Source of the DNA: Gemmatimonas aurantiaca T-27
GTDB lineage: Bacteria; Gemmatimonadota; Gemmatimonadetes; Gemmatimonadales; Gemmatimonadaceae
DNA: 64,000 bases
Assembly: GCF_000010305.1 (NCBI RefSeq)
Contig: NC_012489.1
Span: forward strand, 4,099,646-4,163,645
Direction: 5' to 3'
Shown here one piece after another: positions 7,943 to 16,759 of the stretch (position 1 is the first letter of the stretch; the number at the start of each line of letters is the position of its first letter). The position numbers were made by a program, and so were the translations under genes. The notes under the pieces are model-generated. The model was not told where the DNA came from. It saw only the letters and a program-made list of their open reading frames with translations, and ran no database searches.

Positions 7943-10006
7943 TTACTGCCTGGCGAATTCGCGGAACTCCGGCCCGGTCAGACGCAGATTTTCGCGCAGG
8001 TACGCACGTAAGCGCTGACCCGGCGCTTCCGGCTTTGCGCCGCCGAGGTGGGCCTGCAGCAGGGCTTCCATGCCGAACAGGTAGGCCTCGCGCGGCACCG
8101 GATCCGACGGCGAATGCCCGCCGCCCGGTTCGACCAGCAGGCTCAGCGGACGACCGGCCGCTTTCACGGTGGCGGCGTAGTTCAGCACTTCGCGGATCGC
8201 CACCGTGCGGTCGGCGCCACCGGCCATGATCAGTATGGGCCTGTGCATCTTCGCGGCGTTCACCAGCGGCGACTGTGCGTGCAGGCGTGCAAAGGTCGCG
8301 GCATCGGTCCCATCCAGCGACAGCGCCGCCAGCGTGTGTTTGAGCGAACGATCCGGCAGATCACCCTGGTCGCCCGCTTCGAGCAGCCAACGCATCGCCC
8401 ATCCCAGGTCCGCTGGCGGCGAACCGGCCACGCCCACCTTGAACAGCTCCGACTGGAAGGTCAGCCCCAGCAGCGTGGAATAGCCGCCGAAAGAATGGCC
8501 AACGATGCCGACCCAGTCCTTGTCGCCGATGCCCTGCGCCAGCAGCCAGCGCACGCCCTCCACGATATCCTGCTGCACTCGGCCGTTCCCATAGTCGCCG
8601 TTGGGCGCAAACGTGTAACCGAGTCCATGTCCGGTGGAACCGCGGAAGTTCGACTGGAACACCACGTAGCCGCGGTTGGCGAGGAACTGGGCGGTGCCAT
8701 CGTAGCCGGCGCGGAAGTGGTTGGCCGGCCCACCGTGCACATGCGCGATGAGCGGCGCGCGCGCGGCGTCCACGCCCGGCGGCAGCAGCACGAAGCCGTG
8801 CACACGCGTGCCGTCGGATGTTGTGTAGGCGATGGCGAGCTTGCGCGCGAGCGCAGTTTCCGGCGGCGAACCGGCAGTGATACCGGAGTCGTCCAGGATG
8901 CGCCGAAGATTCCCGGTGCGCGGGTCGTACAGGTACCAGCGCGCATCACGCAGCGTCGCCGCGCGTTCGCTCACCAGCCAATGCGCGGACGGGCCGTTGC
9001 CCGCTTGCAGGGCGATGTCGCGGCCCGGGAATTTCTTCGTGATGGCGGAGACGGTGGCCTGCGCGTCGCCAATGCCGTACGTCGCGGCAATGGTGCTGCG
9101 GTAGCTCGCCGCCAGCGGCTCCTGGGTGCGCGGATCAACCACCACCTCATCGAGGTCGGCCTCACCGCGCGGATCCTGGTGCAGCGTCTGCAGCGTGTTG
9201 TTCGTGTCCAACCGCAGCACGCCGCGGAATTTCCCATCGATTCCGCCGCCGGCATTGCCTGTCATCAGCAGGCTGCCGTCGGCGCGCACCGCCAGCAGGT
9301 TCAATCGCTGCATCGGTTGCAGGCGCAGCGCCTCACGTATGCTGCCGTCCCCGCGAACACGATACAGTGCATCGAATGCACCTTCGAAGCGCGTCAGCGC
9401 GACGACGCGGCCCTGTGCATCAAACGCGACGTCGTGAATCCAGTGCGCGTCCTCGCGCAGCACGGTACGCTTGCCGTGTGCGTCCATGCGCACCACACGC
9501 CAACGTTCCCCTTTGCCGGCAGCGACGCGTTCGCCCAACAACACCGCGGCCGGCTGCGAGGGATCGAGCTTGATCACCCGTCGTCGCTCGTTGCCGCCCA
9601 ACGGCACGCGCACTCCCGTGCCACCATCGATACCAACTATGGTGAGCACACGCGGCGCACGCACGAACAGCCAGCGTCCGTCGCGTGACCACATGATCTG
9701 TTCAGCCTGCGTGCTGCCCACCAGCATGCGCGCCTCGCCGCCACCGGCCGGCAGCAGCCACAGCGCACGCGAATCCTTCTGCTCACGCAGGTACGCCACC
9801 GCATCACCCGCCGGCGACAACTCGGCGGCCACCAGCGTGCGATTCTCGAGGAAGGCCGTGCGCGGCAGACGCGGCGCACGCGGCAATTCACGCTCTGCGA
9901 TAGCCGCCGTGCGCAGACTTTGTGCGGCCTGCGCAGATATGGCGCGAGGTGCAAGCAGCAGCGCGCACAGCACCTGCGTGCCACACAGGATTCGGAACAT
10001 CGTCAT
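7943..10006 (-). CDS. S9 family peptidase (prolyl oligopeptidase/acylaminoacyl peptidase type), secreted
   Basis: A 687-residue protein with a signal peptide (cleavage likely after AISAQA). The N-terminal half is a WD-like beta-propeller; the C-terminal half is the alpha/beta hydrolase domain. Visible catalytic elements are GHSFGGYS (Ser about residue 502), the Asp in AGGADRTV and the His in PGGGHSPSD. The HVHGGPANHF and FRGSTGHGLGY motifs are family hallmarks. It starts directly after the stop of the upstream permease gene (no gap), so it is the last gene of the gntR-ATPase-permease operon. Peptidases in such an operon suggest processing or degradation of peptides linked to the transporter, which is an inference. 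Confidence 0.9.
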   Translation of the reverse strand: MTMFRILCGTQVLCALLLAPRAISAQAAQSLRTAAIAERELPRAPRLPRTAFLENRTLVAAELSPAGDAVAYLREQKDSRALWLLPAGGGEARMLVGSTQAEQIMWSRDGRWLFVRAPRVLTIVGIDGGTGVRVPLGGNERRRVIKLDPSQPAAVLLGERVAAGKGERWRVVRMDAHGKRTVLREDAHWIHDVAFDAQGRVVALTRFEGAFDALYRVRGDGSIREALRLQPMQRLNLLAVRADGSLLMTGNAGGGIDGKFRGVLRLDTNNTLQTLHQDPRGEADLDEVVVDPRTQEPLAASYRSTIAATYGIGDAQATVSAITKKFPGRDIALQAGNGPSAHWLVSERAATLRDARWYLYDPRTGNLRRILDDSGITAGSPPETALARKLAIAYTTSDGTRVHGFVLLPPGVDAARAPLIAHVHGGPANHFRAGYDGTAQFLANRGYVVFQSNFRGSTGHGLGYTFAPNGDYGNGRVQQDIVEGVRWLLAQGIGDKDWVGIVGHSFGGYSTLLGLTFQSELFKVGVAGSPPADLGWAMRWLLEAGDQGDLPDRSLKHTLAALSLDGTDAATFARLHAQSPLVNAAKMHRPILIMAGGADRTVAIREVLNYAATVKAAGRPLSLLVEPGGGHSPSDPVPREAYLFGMEALLQAHLGGAKPEAPGQRLRAYLRENLRLTGPEFREFARQ

Positions 10007-11803
10007 TCAGGCGGCCACCGGCAGGGTTTCGCGCCGTGGATACATGAGCCATAGACTGGCCAACGCCGGCAGGCCGATCACACCACACAACAACACCCAG
10101 CCCCAGCGGCCGCGCGTCGAGTGCATCTGCTTGCCGGTCAGCCACACCGCGCCCAGCAACGACAGCAGGCAGCACACCGCGGCAAGCCACAACACCGGCA
10201 TGGGTATCGATTGTGGCTTCGCACGCAGCGAATCTTTCTTCGCGAACAGATCCTGCGCCCCCAGACTGAGTGCGCGCAGCACCGGCGACAGCCAGGTGTT
10301 GCGGTTGATGTAGACCGACGGCAGGTCGATCGACAGCGCGCGGCGCGCGACTTCACGCGCATGTCCCTGGCCATCCACACGCAGCACCTGCTGGAACGGA
10401 TGCTGCAATTCGCCGCTCCCCACACCCCAGATGTACGTGTAAGACACCAGGTAACCGTCGAGCAGCTCGATCACGTCCATGCGGCCGAGATGGCCGACGG
10501 GGCCCGGCATCGCCACGCGCATCAGCGGTTGCAGCAGATCGAGTCCGTTCATCGCCTCGCGGCCGGGATAGAAATACGCGGCACGATCGCTGAGCATCAC
10601 GATGTTGTCGCCGGCCGGCTCGGGCGGACTGGCCATCACTTCGCCCGCCGGCAAACGAAAGCGTTCGAACATGCGCTGCTGCTTGCTGTCGTACTGGTAG
10701 GCGGCGTGCGCGTTGTACAGGTAGGTCGCACCATAGGGCATGGTCGGCGCCGGGAACGCGGCCTGTTCTTCACCCACGCCCAGCTCACCGATCCGGCGCT
10801 GGTCGCGCAGACCGCGGGTGACAAAACGCGCGCGATCGTGGCTGTACATCATCCACACATTGTTCTCGGCGTCGCCCAGTTCCAACGGCGAGAGGTTGGT
10901 CATGCTGCCCTGCACCGGCAGGTTGCGCAGCGGATGTGTCGTGTACACCTCGGACAACGCGATCTGCTCACGCCACAGCGCCGCTTCCGGTTCGCGACTG
11001 CGCTCGATGCCGAGCAGCAGCATGGTCTTGCCGTCGGCGCGTTCCGCTTCGGTGTAACCGCCCTTTGGTGGCGTCGGCATGTTGAGCGGATGTGTGCCGG
11101 TGACGGTCCACGCCACTTCCACGCCATACCCCAGCATCCAGACCAGGAAATACGCGCCGAGTTGCACTGGCAGCGCGATTGCCAGCACCGCCGCAGGATT
11201 GCGAGGCGGCGCGGACGTATCCGGCTTGAACGCCACCGCCAGCATCGCCGCGAGGAAGGCGATCAGCGCAAACTGCACGCCCAACATCGCCACGCCCGAG
11301 GCCTGCGCATACACCAGCAGGCCTGGCAGCAGGAAAGCGGCGAACGAATACCGACGGTTGCTCACCATCGCATACGCACCGGCAACGTAGCTGGACACCG
11401 CGATCAGCCATGCCGCCAATGGCAGCAGCCAGTGACGCAGGTCGACCACACGCGCGGTCATCGTCTCCTGGTACAGCGCGACCAGCGCGATCGGCAGCGC
11501 CGTTGCCAGCAGCAGCAGTGTGGCGCTGGCGCCGCTCAACGCACCGGCAATCTGCCATCGGTGCAGCGGGCGATGCAGCAGGTTGAGCCACTGGTTCGGC
11601 TTGCGGTAGGTGCCCATCTGGTACATGCCCAGCAGGGCGCCGACCACACCATACACGGCACCGAACACCTGGTAGACGAGGAGCGGCTGTTGCGCCATGT
11701 CGACCATGCTGCTGAGGAAGCCCAGCACGACGACATTGAGGATTGCGGCGACAGCGGTCCACAGGCGGAAGCGTAACAGCTCGCCCTTGAAGAGATCATT
11801 CAT
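10007..11803 (-). CDS. ABC-2 type transporter membrane protein
   Basis: A 598-residue protein. The first 240 residues contain six to seven hydrophobic segments resembling an ABC-2/YtrC-like permease; residues about 250-545 form a soluble, probably extracytoplasmic domain, and two more segments lie near 548-590. The size and large C-terminal domain are unusual for ABC-2 permeases. It lies downstream of a matching ATPase (70-bp gap) and a GntR regulator, and abuts the S9 peptidase gene without a gap. Export of an unknown substrate is the simplest reading. Confidence 0.7.
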   Translation of the reverse strand: MNDLFKGELLRFRLWTAVAAILNVVVLGFLSSMVDMAQQPLLVYQVFGAVYGVVGALLGMYQMGTYRKPNQWLNLLHRPLHRWQIAGALSGASATLLLLATALPIALVALYQETMTARVVDLRHWLLPLAAWLIAVSSYVAGAYAMVSNRRYSFAAFLLPGLLVYAQASGVAMLGVQFALIAFLAAMLAVAFKPDTSAPPRNPAAVLAIALPVQLGAYFLVWMLGYGVEVAWTVTGTHPLNMPTPPKGGYTEAERADGKTMLLLGIERSREPEAALWREQIALSEVYTTHPLRNLPVQGSMTNLSPLELGDAENNVWMMYSHDRARFVTRGLRDQRRIGELGVGEEQAAFPAPTMPYGATYLYNAHAAYQYDSKQQRMFERFRLPAGEVMASPPEPAGDNIVMLSDRAAYFYPGREAMNGLDLLQPLMRVAMPGPVGHLGRMDVIELLDGYLVSYTYIWGVGSGELQHPFQQVLRVDGQGHAREVARRALSIDLPSVYINRNTWLSPVLRALSLGAQDLFAKKDSLRAKPQSIPMPVLWLAAVCCLLSLLGAVWLTGKQMHSTRGRWGWVLLCGVIGLPALASLWLMYPRRETLPVAA

Positions 11804-11873
11804 GTTGTTGATGTCGCGGGTGTTGCGGAATGTTTCTGATGGACTTGGTTCGTCGCGCGATCAGGCGGCTGGC

Positions 11874-12800
11874 TCAGGCCGCTGTTGGCGCGGCGTGGTT
11901 CTTGGCCAGGAAGGCATTGACCGCGCGATCCAGACTCACGGGCATCGACTGCACATTGCGCGCGCCGGCCTCGCGCAGGAAACGTTCGAAGCCTTCGTCC
12001 TGGTCCAGCACCAGGTAGTGTTGCAGTCCGTCCAGTTGCTGCATTTCCAATAGGCCTGGCACGGTGTGCAATGCCGGCCCCTTGAACGGCACATCGGCAA
12101 TCCAGTGGCTCACGCGCGCGGTGAAATCTTCCGGCGCCGACATGTGCCTGAGCTGCCCGCGCTCGAGGATGATGAGGTTGTCGGCGACACGCTCGATCTC
12201 CTCCATCTGGTGCGAGCAATAGATCACGGTGCAATCATCGGTGGCGTTGCTGTACATCAGCGATTCGAGAAACGCGCGCTTGGCCACCACGTCGAGACCC
12301 AGCGTGGGTTCGTCCAGCACCAGCAACTCCGGCCCCTGCGCCAACGCCAGCGCGAGGTTGAAGCCGGCGCGTTCGCCGCGCGAAAGCTGACCGACCTTCT
12401 GTTCCGGCAGCACATGGTAGTGACCGATCACATTGTCGTAGGCGTGCTGGTTCCAGCGCGGGTACTGGTGCTGCTGCATCGCCGCGACCTGCGACACCCG
12501 CATCCAGCTCGCGAGTGTGTGTTCCTCATTGACGAAGCCAATGCGACTGCGATCGTGCGGGGTCAGCGACTGGCTGTCCTTGCCGAGTATGCGTGCCTCG
12601 CCCGCGCTCGGCGGCAGGAAGCCCATCAGGATGCGGAACAGCGTGGACTTGCCGGCACCGTTGGCGCCGACGATGGCGTGGATGCGTCCACGCGGAATGC
12701 GCAGGTCGAGATTGTCCAACGCCAGCTTGCGCCCGTAGCGCTTGCTCAGCGCGCGGGTCTCGATCACGTAGTCGTTGGCGTAGTCGGTAGCATCGCCCAT
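11874..12800 (-). CDS. ABC transporter ATP-binding protein
   Basis: A 308-residue ATPase with Walker A GANGAGKST (45-53), signature LSRGERAG (about 139), Walker B plus D-loop LLVLDEPTLGLD (about 159) and switch His in IYCSHQMEEI. The C-terminal 80 residues form an extra domain, as in drug- or antibiotic-type exporters (CcmA/YtrB-like). It is 38 bp downstream of the GntR regulator and 70 bp upstream of the permease, forming one operon. Confidence 0.92.
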   Translation of the reverse strand: MGDATDYANDYVIETRALSKRYGRKLALDNLDLRIPRGRIHAIVGANGAGKSTLFRILMGFLPPSAGEARILGKDSQSLTPHDRSRIGFVNEEHTLASWMRVSQVAAMQQHQYPRWNQHAYDNVIGHYHVLPEQKVGQLSRGERAGFNLALALAQGPELLVLDEPTLGLDVVAKRAFLESLMYSNATDDCTVIYCSHQMEEIERVADNLIILERGQLRHMSAPEDFTARVSHWIADVPFKGPALHTVPGLLEMQQLDGLQHYLVLDQDEGFERFLREAGARNVQSMPVSLDRAVNAFLAKNHAAPTAA

Positions 12801-12838
12801 GGCGGTCGTCTCGGCAGGAAGGATGTCCGTCGGCGGGT

Positions 12839-13249
12839 TCAGGCGCGCTTGCGGGGAGCGAGTTGCTGCAACCCGTGGGCGACCCGCGCCTGCACTTCGG
12901 CCGGCGAGAAACCCAGTGGCACCACGTCGTGGATGAAGTGGTCGATGGCCATGTCCAGCCGGCGGTCACGCTCGGCATCGGACAGGCGCTGACGTGGCGC
13001 GGCCACGTACAGGCCCATGCTCTGACGCGACTCCAGCCAGCCCTCGGTGGTCAGTTCGGCATAGGCCTTGGCCACCGTATTCGGATTGATGGTCAGTTGC
13101 TGGGCCAGGCCGCGCACGGTGGGCAACTGGTCGCCGGGTTCCAGTTCGCCGGTGGCGATCTTCACCCGTACCGCGTCGGTGATCTGCTTGATGATGGGTC
13201 GCGGATCGCCGGTGGCGATCTGCAACATCAGGGGGCGTGTTTTCGCCAT
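12839..13249 (-). CDS. GntR family transcriptional regulator (YtrA subfamily)
   Basis: A 136-residue protein: winged-helix DNA-binding domain at about 15-80 (PIIKQITDAVRVKIATGEL; NTVAKAYAELTTEGWL), then a short C-terminal helical tail instead of an effector domain. This short layout is the YtrA subfamily, whose members repress ABC transporter operons. It heads such an operon here. A perfect palindrome sits 18 bp upstream of the start codon. Confidence 0.92.
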   Translation of the reverse strand: MAKTRPLMLQIATGDPRPIIKQITDAVRVKIATGELEPGDQLPTVRGLAQQLTINPNTVAKAYAELTTEGWLESRQSMGLYVAAPRQRLSDAERDRRLDMAIDHFIHDVVPLGFSPAEVQARVAHGLQQLAPRKRA

Positions 13250-13266
13250 GGGTCTCGTATTATTTG

Positions 13267-13280
13267 TACTATTAATAGTA
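13267..13280. promoter_or_regulatory. GntR operator palindrome
   Basis: TACTATTAATAGTA is a perfect 14-bp palindrome located 18-31 bp upstream of the gntR start codon, in an AT-rich patch within GC-rich DNA. The position fits overlap with the -10 region. It most likely binds the encoded YtrA-type repressor. This is a positional inference. Confidence 0.7.
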
Positions 13281-13354
13281 GTACAGTTAATACGAGCTAG
13301 TCAAGGCTTATGAAGCGCCAGAGCGGTCAGTCAGGGGGCATGTGTGTTGGCCCG

Positions 13355-13390
13355 GTAGCGCTAAGCTCTGTCGGCTACAACGATCGTTGA
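13355..13390 (-). repeat. Degenerate, shortened attC at left end of integron array
   Basis: The sequence keeps both outer attC arms (TAAGCTCTGTCGGC and CAACGATCGTTG, as in the 46434-46541 site) but lacks the central spacer. It lies directly downstream of the first cassette gene (stop at 13393). It is probably a decayed terminal site. Confidence 0.45.
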
Positions 13391-13392
13391 CC

Positions 13393-13962
13393 TCACGCGC
13401 CGAGTTGCCGACGAGCAGCATCGCACCACAGCAGGTCGAGGAGCGGCCCTCGGCGCATGAAACGTTGGAGGCGCCAGCTCACCGAGTCGTCAGCCGGGAA
13501 TGGTCCCACATCGGTGCCGTAGTCTGGCTGCAGATCGAGCGAGATCCGAAGACTGTCGGTCGTAAGCCAAACAGTGCGCCGTGGGCTGCACCGAAACCCG
13601 TCTCCATACTGCTTGCGCAGAGCGGTTTCTAAAGCCGCGAAGCGAGCGTTGCGGGTTTGGCCCGGCACTCGCCACTCTGTCACGACCTGAATGACAATCG
13701 TGTCGGCGTCGAGTTCGGTGACTTGGTGGCCGGAATCGACGAGAATTGAAGCGCACCGGCGATATGGCGCGCGCCAGAATGGCGCTGCGTACTGTGTGGC
13801 GAGGGAATCACAACCGGCGAGAGAAGCTGGCGGATGAGCAACGAACGTCGCCAGCGGTCCGCGGAGCGTGAGGGAATCCTGCCGGGTCGCGTCTGATCCC
13901 ACGCATGCAGCTGCGAAGACGGCGAACGCGAGAACCAGGGCGCGATACGAATGGTGATACAA
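13393..13962 (-). CDS. Hypothetical lipoprotein, integron cassette
   Basis: About 189 residues. A hydrophobic stretch ending in VFAAACVGS is a lipoprotein signal (lipobox AAAC). The mature part has several cysteines (GCDSLATQY, YRRCASIL, FRCSPRR, LLWCDAARR), suggesting disulphides. No family recognised. There is no good ATG: the frame is open into the upstream attC (to an ATG at 14016), and a TTG at 13962 gives a compact signal peptide, so I chose that. Flanked by degenerate attC sites on both sides. Confidence 0.5.
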   Translation of the reverse strand: MYHHSYRALVLAFAVFAAACVGSDATRQDSLTLRGPLATFVAHPPASLAGCDSLATQYAAPFWRAPYRRCASILVDSGHQVTELDADTIVIQVVTEWRVPGQTRNARFAALETALRKQYGDGFRCSPRRTVWLTTDSLRISLDLQPDYGTDVGPFPADDSVSWRLQRFMRRGPLLDLLWCDAARRQLGA

Positions 13963-13982
13963 GATCGAAGCCTGAGTGAGGT

Positions 13983-14088
13983 CCAATGCGCGTTCTGCTG
14001 CAGCGCCCTTCAACAAGATGCGGCCAGCGAGCGCAGCGAGTAAAGCCGCTACTCTGGAGGCCCCGTCAGCAGCAACGCAAGATTAAAC
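13983..14088 (-). repeat. Degenerate attC site
   Basis: Arms GCGTTCTGCTGCAGCG and CGTCAGCAGCAACGC match those of the intact attC sites at 15982 and 31852, with the GCGAGCGCAGCGAG central motif shared by several others. Both core sites (normally GCCTAAC and GTTAGGC) have decayed to CCAATGC and AGATTAA. Confidence 0.6.
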
Positions 14089-14149
14089 ATCACGGGAAGA
14101 CCGCGCGTTCGATCGAGAAGCGCACGGGTCGCTCCGAGCCCAGCGCACA

Positions 14150-15382
14150 CTATTCGCGCTTGGGATGTCGAGACATTGCCACCAATCGCACCAACTCGAG
14201 CGTGGGCCGTACATCTCTGTCACCATCTTGCTGTTCACCAAAGGGGCAATGACACTGCTTGTCGAGTGCCAACCCAATCCTACACGGCTCGTCGAACGAC
14301 TCAAACATAAGCACACGCTCAGGAGTCTTCGCATCATGATCACTTCCAATTGAGAGCCGCTGAAGATAGGTGCGCACCTCTCGATCACTCAGAACAAGAG
14401 GCTTCGTGCTGATGCGAGCGCAGTCGCTCGTGCACACGTCGCGCAGCTCGCTTGAAAGTGATTCAAGAATGGGTTGGACGACTACTCTTCGGATCTCCGC
14501 AGGATACTCCCGCTCGGCGACTGACTCCCATACGCGTTCCAGCAAGTCTGACACAACGCTCTCTCCGCATCTGTAGGTCGCGACGAGAAGTAAATAGGAG
14601 AGCGCTCGAACGAGAGGGTCGGCGCGGACGCCGGCCTCGTGTGCGCGGAATAGCAGGTACAGGAAGTTGATGAGGCCATCGCCAAGCGCGTCAAGTACGA
14701 TATCTTCGTCAACAAAGACTGCCCATGATCTCTCTTCCACGCTCCCGTTTGCGATCTCGGAGGCAGCAAGCGCTACGAGGCCTCGCGAATCAATCTCCAA
14801 ACTTGAGCGATCGGCCCAGAGGGCAGCCAGAGTTGGGACATCTGTAAAGGCTGCGTAGTCCCAGAGCTTCTTTGCAGCAACTTCCAGCTTGCCTTGGCTG
14901 CTGAGTGCCTTCGTGAAGAGCCGCACCACAGCGATCGGATTCTTCGAGCAGTGGCTTTCGAGCTCTGTTCTCTCCCACAGCTTCACGCGGGGTCGCGGGT
15001 TGTTCGACTGCCACTCACGGACCCAATCTCTGGTCGGGTTGGAGAATAGGGAGTTGGTAGCGACGACGAGTACATCAATGTCGTGCCGCGACGCAACGTT
15101 TACGACGGCGTGCTTCACGTCAGCCGGCTCAACAGTCCCTGCGCGCCCCTTCGCCTCGACCCACCATCTCTGACGCACTAGATCGCCATCGGGTGAGGAA
15201 ACATAGAAACTCATCTCAAGGTCGCGGCCAGCGTCCGCCGCGCCTGACCCAGCTCCACCGATTCGCCACTCGAGATCCTTCGCGCCCATCGAGTCGAATA
15301 GCCAGTACAGAAGCTCTTCGAGATCTCTGCCTTTAAGTTCGGCCCAAGGGAGCTCAGTCGGCAGGAAGAGGTCTTTCGGCAT
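14150..15382 (-). CDS. Mrr-like restriction endonuclease domain protein, integron cassette
   Basis: A 410-residue protein starting at MPKDLFLPT, just inside the attC. The N-terminal 140 residues resemble the Mrr/restriction-endonuclease fold: FDSMGAKD, then AGRDLE (Asp54) and WWVEAKGR (Glu76-x-Lys78), giving a D...ExK active site. The remaining 270 residues are helical and unrecognised, possibly a target or effector domain. Such nucleases cut modified or foreign DNA. Its placement in a mobile cassette next to a toxin-antitoxin cassette supports a defence role, but that is inference. Confidence 0.65.
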   Translation of the reverse strand: MPKDLFLPTELPWAELKGRDLEELLYWLFDSMGAKDLEWRIGGAGSGAADAGRDLEMSFYVSSPDGDLVRQRWWVEAKGRAGTVEPADVKHAVVNVASRHDIDVLVVATNSLFSNPTRDWVREWQSNNPRPRVKLWERTELESHCSKNPIAVVRLFTKALSSQGKLEVAAKKLWDYAAFTDVPTLAALWADRSSLEIDSRGLVALAASEIANGSVEERSWAVFVDEDIVLDALGDGLINFLYLLFRAHEAGVRADPLVRALSYLLLVATYRCGESVVSDLLERVWESVAEREYPAEIRRVVVQPILESLSSELRDVCTSDCARISTKPLVLSDREVRTYLQRLSIGSDHDAKTPERVLMFESFDEPCRIGLALDKQCHCPFGEQQDGDRDVRPTLELVRLVAMSRHPKRE

Positions 15383-15397
15383 GGAGATGATAGTGAT

Positions 15398-15519
15398 GCC
15401 TAACGCCAAGTTCTGCTGCAGAGGTTGCAATAAATCAGCTGTGAACGAAGCGAGGCGCAAGCCTCGCGTAGTTACACAGCGCACCTCAACACCTTTGTCT
15501 GCAGCACCGCTCGTTAGCC
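15398..15519 (-). repeat. attC site
   Basis: Outer cores GCCTAAC (15398-15404) and GTTAGCC (15513-15519), 122 bp overall, with arms AAGTTCTGCTGCAGAGG and CTTTGTCTGCAGC. The inner AGCTGTGAACGAAGC ... GTAGTTACACAGCG stem is shared with the sites at 31852 and 45105. Confidence 0.85.
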
Positions 15520-15539
15520 TGCGCCGATGCCGCTACGCG

Positions 15540-15959
15540 CTATGCGATGCGCCGAATGGTTGGTACGTGAGCAGTGACAACGTCAATCGTGTGGTCCGCG
15601 CAGAAGAAACCGAAGTGCGTGAGCGGATCGTCGAACCCACCCGTACTGAGGCGCACGAAGTCGAGGAACTTCGATCGCGTGTAGACCACGGCTATTCTGC
15701 CCTGGAACACCTCGGTGTCATCGGTGAACGAGAAGCACTCGTTCCGTACGGTGTACGCGACATACCACTCGAACAGGATCTCGAACGTTGCCGTCGGAGC
15801 TGGCGCGGGCGGTTGCCGATCGAGAATGCCCGGGCGATGCGGTCCACCATCCCAAGGCAAGGGCGCACCTATCTCAAGTCGCAACGAGTTCGCTTGTGGC
15901 TCGCCGATGTGCACCAACCAAATCTCGGGAAATTCTTCGAGGTCTGGGAATGGATTCAT
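15540..15959 (-). CDS. Hypothetical protein, integron cassette
   Basis: A 139-residue protein between two attC sites. It has no signal peptide or membrane segment. Visible: an N-terminal acidic/hydrophobic stretch (FPDLEEFPEIWLVHIG), a Pro-rich loop and a C-terminal half with alternating strands (FEILFEWYVAYTV). Family not recognised. Its length and placement fit a single-gene cassette. Confidence 0.6.
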   Translation of the reverse strand: MNPFPDLEEFPEIWLVHIGEPQANSLRLEIGAPLPWDGGPHRPGILDRQPPAPAPTATFEILFEWYVAYTVRNECFSFTDDTEVFQGRIAVVYTRSKFLDFVRLSTGGFDDPLTHFGFFCADHTIDVVTAHVPTIRRIA

Positions 15960-15981
15960 GATATGAGAAGATGCGGGTGCA

Positions 15982-16107
15982 GGCTAACGCCCCAGCGTTC
16001 TGCTGCAGCGCATCCAATAAAATGCGGCTGGACGGGCGACGTGCGCCAGCGCGGCGCCCGCCTGCCGCCCACCGAATTGCGCTGTCGGCAGCAACGCCCC
16101 GTTAGGC
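15982..16107 (-). repeat. attC site
   Basis: Cores GGCTAAC (15982-15988) and GTTAGGC (16101-16107), 126 bp. Arms GCGTTCTGCTGCAGCG and CTGTCGGCAGCAACGC pair with each other. The TAA stop of the antitoxin gene lies in the right core. Confidence 0.88.
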
Positions 16108-16395
16108 TTCGCGAACGGCCGGGCTCATGTGCATCTCAACCCCCAGCGCGCGAAGCAACTTTAGCACGGTGTCGTAGCGTGGTTTCGCGCCAGGGGCCAA
16201 CGCCTTGTACAAACTTTCTCGACCGAGCCCGGTGTCCTTGGCCAACTGCGCCATGCCGCGCGCCTTCGCCACGTCGGCGATCGCCTGCAGAAACAGGTCC
16301 GGATGCTCGCTCGCCAGCGCGACGTTGAGATACTCCGCGATGACTTCCTCGCTGTCGAGATAGTCCGCTGCATCGAATACGACTGTCTTCTTCAT
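16102..16395 (-). CDS. Antitoxin of HI1419/HI1420-type toxin-antitoxin system
   Basis: A 97-residue protein of the addiction-module antidote family (HI1420-like): N-terminal FDAADYLDSEEVIAEYLN and a helix-turn-helix (MAQLAKDTGLGRESLYKAL). It neutralises the toxin encoded just upstream and represses the operon. It overlaps the toxin gene by four bases (ATGA). Its stop TAA is embedded in the attC core. Toxin-antitoxin cassettes are known to stabilise integron arrays. Confidence 0.92.
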   Translation of the reverse strand: MKKTVVFDAADYLDSEEVIAEYLNVALASEHPDLFLQAIADVAKARGMAQLAKDTGLGRESLYKALAPGAKPRYDTVLKLLRALGVEMHMSPAVREA

Positions 16396-16706
16396 GGATC
16401 GTTCTCCACTCGGGTACGCAAGGCCTTGGCCCGTAGGATATCCCGGCGCTGTGTCGACTTGTCACCGCCACACAGCAGCCAGTAGGTGACGGCACCGTGG
16501 CGCCAGTAGTACACCCGATAACCTGGCCCGACGTGAACGCGAAGCTCAAAGACGCCGTCGCCCACTGACGCACAGTCGCCGAAGTGGCCGAGCTCCGCAG
16601 CGCGAAGCCGAGCAAGAATGCGCGCCTTGCCGATCGGGTCGCGGAGCGCCTTGAGCCACTCGTCGAATTCCGCAGTGCGAAGAAAGACGCTTATGTGGAA
16701 GTGTAT
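16392..16706 (-). CDS. RelE/HigB-type toxin of HI1419 family
   Basis: About 104 residues with the family pattern AEFDEWLKALRD, ILARLRAAELGHFGD, VGDGVFELRVHVGPGYRVYYW and LLCGGDKSTQRRDI. These toxins are ribosome-dependent mRNA interferases. Homology starts a few residues before FLRTAEFDEW, but no ATG, GTG or TTG is in frame there; the frame is closed by a TGA near 16725. An ATA at 16706 is the nearest plausible initiator; otherwise the start codon has been lost. The gene directly precedes and overlaps its antitoxin. Promoter and operator are probably the 16703-16718 hairpin. Confidence 0.75.
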   Translation of the reverse strand: MHFHISVFLRTAEFDEWLKALRDPIGKARILARLRAAELGHFGDCASVGDGVFELRVHVGPGYRVYYWRHGAVTYWLLCGGDKSTQRRDILRAKALRTRVENDP

Positions 16707-16718
16707 CCTTTCGGATAC
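16703..16718. promoter_or_regulatory. Operator-like inverted repeat of the toxin-antitoxin operon
   Basis: On the minus strand GTATCC-GAAA-GGATAC is a perfect 6-bp inverted repeat with a 4-base spacer, immediately upstream of the toxin coding region. A palindrome of this kind is the expected binding site of the antitoxin helix-turn-helix. Confidence 0.6.
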
Positions 16719-16759
16719 ATCCTGTCAAGCGCGGAATCACCCTGCGCAAGCCTAACGAG

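Noticed and set aside
8048..9688. 546-codon plus-strand open frame opposite the S9 peptidase
   Set aside because: Arg/His/Gln-rich shadow frame without any motif; the minus strand carries a clear peptidase.
10121..11776. 551-codon plus-strand open frame opposite the ABC permease
   Set aside because: Same pattern of shadow composition; no family motif.
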